Shown: positions 6,295 to 7,909 of the stretch, piece by piece
Layout of the letters: the number at the start of each line of letters is the position of its first letter
Numbering within the stretch: the stretch's first letter is position 1
DNA from: Anaerolineae bacterium
Lineage (GTDB): Bacteria; Chloroflexota; Anaerolineae; J102
Direction of reading: 5' to 3'
DNA: 7,909 nucleotides
NCBI GenBank assembly: GCA_026985975.1
Contig: JALSPL010000464.1
Span: forward strand, 1 to 7,909
Made by a program: the position numbers and the translations under genes
The notes under the pieces: generated by a model
What the model saw: the letters and a program-made list of their open reading frames with translations, nothing else
Databases searched by the model: none
Told to the model about the DNA's origin: nothing

Positions 6295-7467
6295 ATGCCC
6301 GAAAGCGCTCTTTCTCACCTCGAATGCGCAGCTTGCGGCGAGACTTATAACGCCGATGAGCTGCATAACCTCTGTCCCCGCTGCGGCAAGCCCCTGCTGG
6401 CCCGCTACGATCTGGCGGCCGCGGCCCGCACCCTCACGCCCGACGCCCTGGCGGAGCGCCCGCTGGACATCTGGCGCTACCGAGAAGTCCTGCCCGTGCG
6501 CGATCTGGCGGCTATCCTCACCCTGGGCGAGGGCGGCGCGCCGCTGATGCACGCCGACTGGCTGGGCGAAAACATCGGTTGCCCCGACACCTTTATCAAA
6601 GATGAATCGCTGAATCCCACCGGCAGCTTCAAGGCCCGCGGCCTGGCCGTGGCCGTCAGCCGGGCCTATGAGCTGGGCGTCGAGGAGCTGGCCATCCCCA
6701 GCGCCGGCAACGCCGCCGGAGCCATGAGCGCCTACGCCGCCCTGGCGGGGATGCCCGCCCACGTCTTCATGCCGGAGGATGTCCCGCTGGCCTTTCGGGC
6801 GGAATGTCAGGCCCTGGGCGCTGACGTCACCCTGGTGGCCGGGTTGATCACCGACGCCGGGGCCAAAGTGAAGGAAGGCGTTGCAGCCTACGGCTGGTTC
6901 GACGTGAGCACGCTGAAAGAGCCCTATCGCATCGAGGGCAAAAAGACCATGGGCTATGAGCTGGCCGAGCAATTCGGCTGGGAGCTGCCCGACGTCATCA
7001 TCTATCCCACCGGCGGCGGCACCGGGCTGATCGGCATGTGGAAAGCCTTCGATGAGATGGAGGCGATGGGGCTGATCGGGCCCGAGCGCCCGCGTATGGT
7101 CAGCGTGCAGAGCCGCGGCTGCGCGCCCATCGTGCGCGCCTTCGAGCAGGGCTGGGAGCACGCGCCTGTGTGGGAGGACGCCGCCACCGTCGCTGCGGGC
7201 CTGCGCGTGCCCGCGGCCATCGGCGATTTTCTCATCTTGCGGGCGCTGCGCGAAAGCAACGGCATCGCCGTCGCCGTCGCCGATGAGGACATCATGGCCG
7301 CCATCTCGATGATGGGCTCGCAGACGGGCGTTTTTCCTGCGCCCGAGGGAGCCGCCACCCTGGCCGCACAGATACGCTTATTGGAGGAAGGCTGGATTCA
7401 AGCAGATGAGAGCGTCGTGCTGTTCAATACCGGCACGGGCCTGAAATACGTTCATCTCTGGGGATAA
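6295..7467 (+). CDS. thrC: Threonine synthase, zinc-ribbon type
   Basis: The protein has 390 residues. It should convert O-phospho-L-homoserine and water to L-threonine and phosphate, the last step of threonine synthesis, using PLP in the cytoplasm. The N-terminus is a rubredoxin-like zinc ribbon with CxxC pairs at Cys11/Cys14 and Cys27/Cys30. The fold-type II core has LGEGGAPL (77-84), the PLP lysine in NPTGSFKARG (Lys113), PSAGNAAGA (135-143), the phosphate-binding loop PTGGGTGL (238-245), and a closing NTGTGLKY (378-385). These agree with the compact threonine synthases of Archaea and Chloroflexota. The ATG at 6295 is chosen because family members start shortly before the zinc ribbon, yet no ribosome binding site is seen there. 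An ATG at 6145 in the same frame, with AGGAGG 7 bases upstream (6132-6137), would add 50 residues rich in atypical codons. A related PLP lyase of other specificity is possible. The next gene starts 4 bases after the stop. Confidence 0.88.
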   Translation: MPESALSHLECAACGETYNADELHNLCPRCGKPLLARYDLAAAARTLTPDALAERPLDIWRYREVLPVRDLAAILTLGEGGAPLMHADWLGENIGCPDTFIKDESLNPTGSFKARGLAVAVSRAYELGVEELAIPSAGNAAGAMSAYAALAGMPAHVFMPEDVPLAFRAECQALGADVTLVAGLITDAGAKVKEGVAAYGWFDVSTLKEPYRIEGKKTMGYELAEQFGWELPDVIIYPTGGGTGLIGMWKAFDEMEAMGLIGPERPRMVSVQSRGCAPIVRAFEQGWEHAPVWEDAATVAAGLRVPAAIGDFLILRALRESNGIAVAVADEDIMAAISMMGSQTGVFPAPEGAATLAAQIRLLEEGWIQADESVVLFNTGTGLKYVHLWG

Positions 7468-7471
7468 AATC

Positions 7472-7909
7472 ATGCCGCGATTATTACGCCATCTGGGCGA
7501 TCAGGAATTTGCTGTCATTGGCCTGGGCCGCTTTGGCCGGGCCCTGGCCGTGCGTCTGGAAGAGACGGGCCATTCGGTGCTGGGCATCGATCGGGATGCC
7601 GCTATCGTGCAAGATGTCGCCAATGAGCTGACCGAGGCGGTGGTGCTGGACGCCACCAACGAGGATGCGCTGAAAGCCGCGGGCATCCCCGATTTCAACA
7701 CCGTCGTCGTCGCCATTGGCCGCGATTTCGAAGCCGCGGCCCTGTGCGTGGCCGCACTGAAAAACCTGGGCGTTCCCAACGTTATCGCCCAGGCCCGCAG
7801 CCATCGACACAGCCAGTTATTCGCCCGCATCGGCGCTGACCGCGTGGTGAAACCCCTGCAAACCGGGGGCGAGCGCCTGGCCGAGGAGCTGGGCATCCCG
7901 GCGCTGCTC
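7472..7909 (+). CDS. KtrA/TrkA-type potassium uptake regulatory subunit (RCK N domain), 3' end outside the window
   Basis: 146 codons run from the ATG at 7472 to the window edge without a stop. This covers a whole Rossmann RCK (TrkA-N) domain: VIGLGRFGRAL (15-25) with the GxGxxG nucleotide loop, Asp40 at the end of the second strand (GIDRD) for the ribose, VVLDATNEDAL (57-67), NTVVVAIGRDFEAA (76-89), and GADRVVKP followed by GGERLAEEL (121-140). Such proteins sit on the cytoplasmic face of KtrB/TrkH potassium channels and gate them on binding ATP/ADP or NAD(H). The usual next element is a TrkA-C domain, and a ktrB/trkH gene is expected nearby but is not in view. It starts 4 bases after the threonine synthase stop with only a weak GGGGAT upstream, so translation is probably coupled. 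The usual 'VVyPE' is VVKPL here. Confidence 0.88.
   Translation, partial: MPRLLRHLGDQEFAVIGLGRFGRALAVRLEETGHSVLGIDRDAAIVQDVANELTEAVVLDATNEDALKAAGIPDFNTVVVAIGRDFEAAALCVAALKNLGVPNVIAQARSHRHSQLFARIGADRVVKPLQTGGERLAEELGIPALL

Noticed and set aside
6112..7161. A 350-codon upstream extension of the DUF1800 reading frame antisense to threonine synthase
   Set aside because: A good ribosome binding site and a Tat signal mark the start at 6111, the extension has no family resemblance, and GC-rich genes often leave antisense frames open.

Overview
The window is a GC-rich (about 60% by eye), densely coded stretch of bacterial chromosome. It holds four complete protein genes and one further complete membrane-protein gene, flanked by two genes cut by the window edges. 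Gene style suggests a member of the Chloroflexota (Anaerolineae-like). The pointers are an acetylornithine/GABA-type class III aminotransferase with the 'PNPYRNP' signature, a zinc-ribbon threonine synthase, a paired DUF1800/DUF1501 operon with Tat signals, and heptad-repeat intergenic DNA. No marker gene is present, so the lineage is an inference from family resemblance only. No RNA gene, CRISPR array, insertion sequence, prophage or frameshifted gene is seen.

Layout. Plus strand, 2-1881: the C-terminal tail of a probable large membrane protein (glycosyltransferase-like), then a PLP-dependent class III aminotransferase with a strong ribosome binding site. The aminotransferase converges on a minus-strand operon. 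The two stop codons are separated by a 96-base spacer that is almost entirely a long hairpin built from inverted arrays of 7-base tandem repeats, probably a two-way terminator. Minus strand, read right to left from 6111 to 1978: a Tat-exported DUF1800 protein, a Tat-exported DUF1501 protein (alkaline-phosphatase-superfamily-like metal motifs), then a polytopic flippase-like protein of the LPG-synthase transmembrane family. A perfect 8-bp hairpin lies directly against the DUF1501 ribosome binding site. Plus strand, 6295-7909: threonine synthase, then, 4 bases later, the first 146 codons of a KtrA/TrkA-type potassium-channel regulatory subunit.

The 183-base divergent spacer between DUF1800 and threonine synthase carries one plausible sigma-70-type promoter per direction, both with a 17-base spacer and an extended -10.

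How the genes fit together: the DUF1800/DUF1501 pair recurs side by side in many phyla without an established function. Here both proteins carry twin-arginine signals, so they should fold in the cytoplasm and act outside the membrane, perhaps as partners. The remaining genes are ordinary amino-acid metabolism and ion homeostasis. I see no defence system or mobile element. The least understood part of the window is the DUF1800-DUF1501 unit with its intercistronic hairpin.
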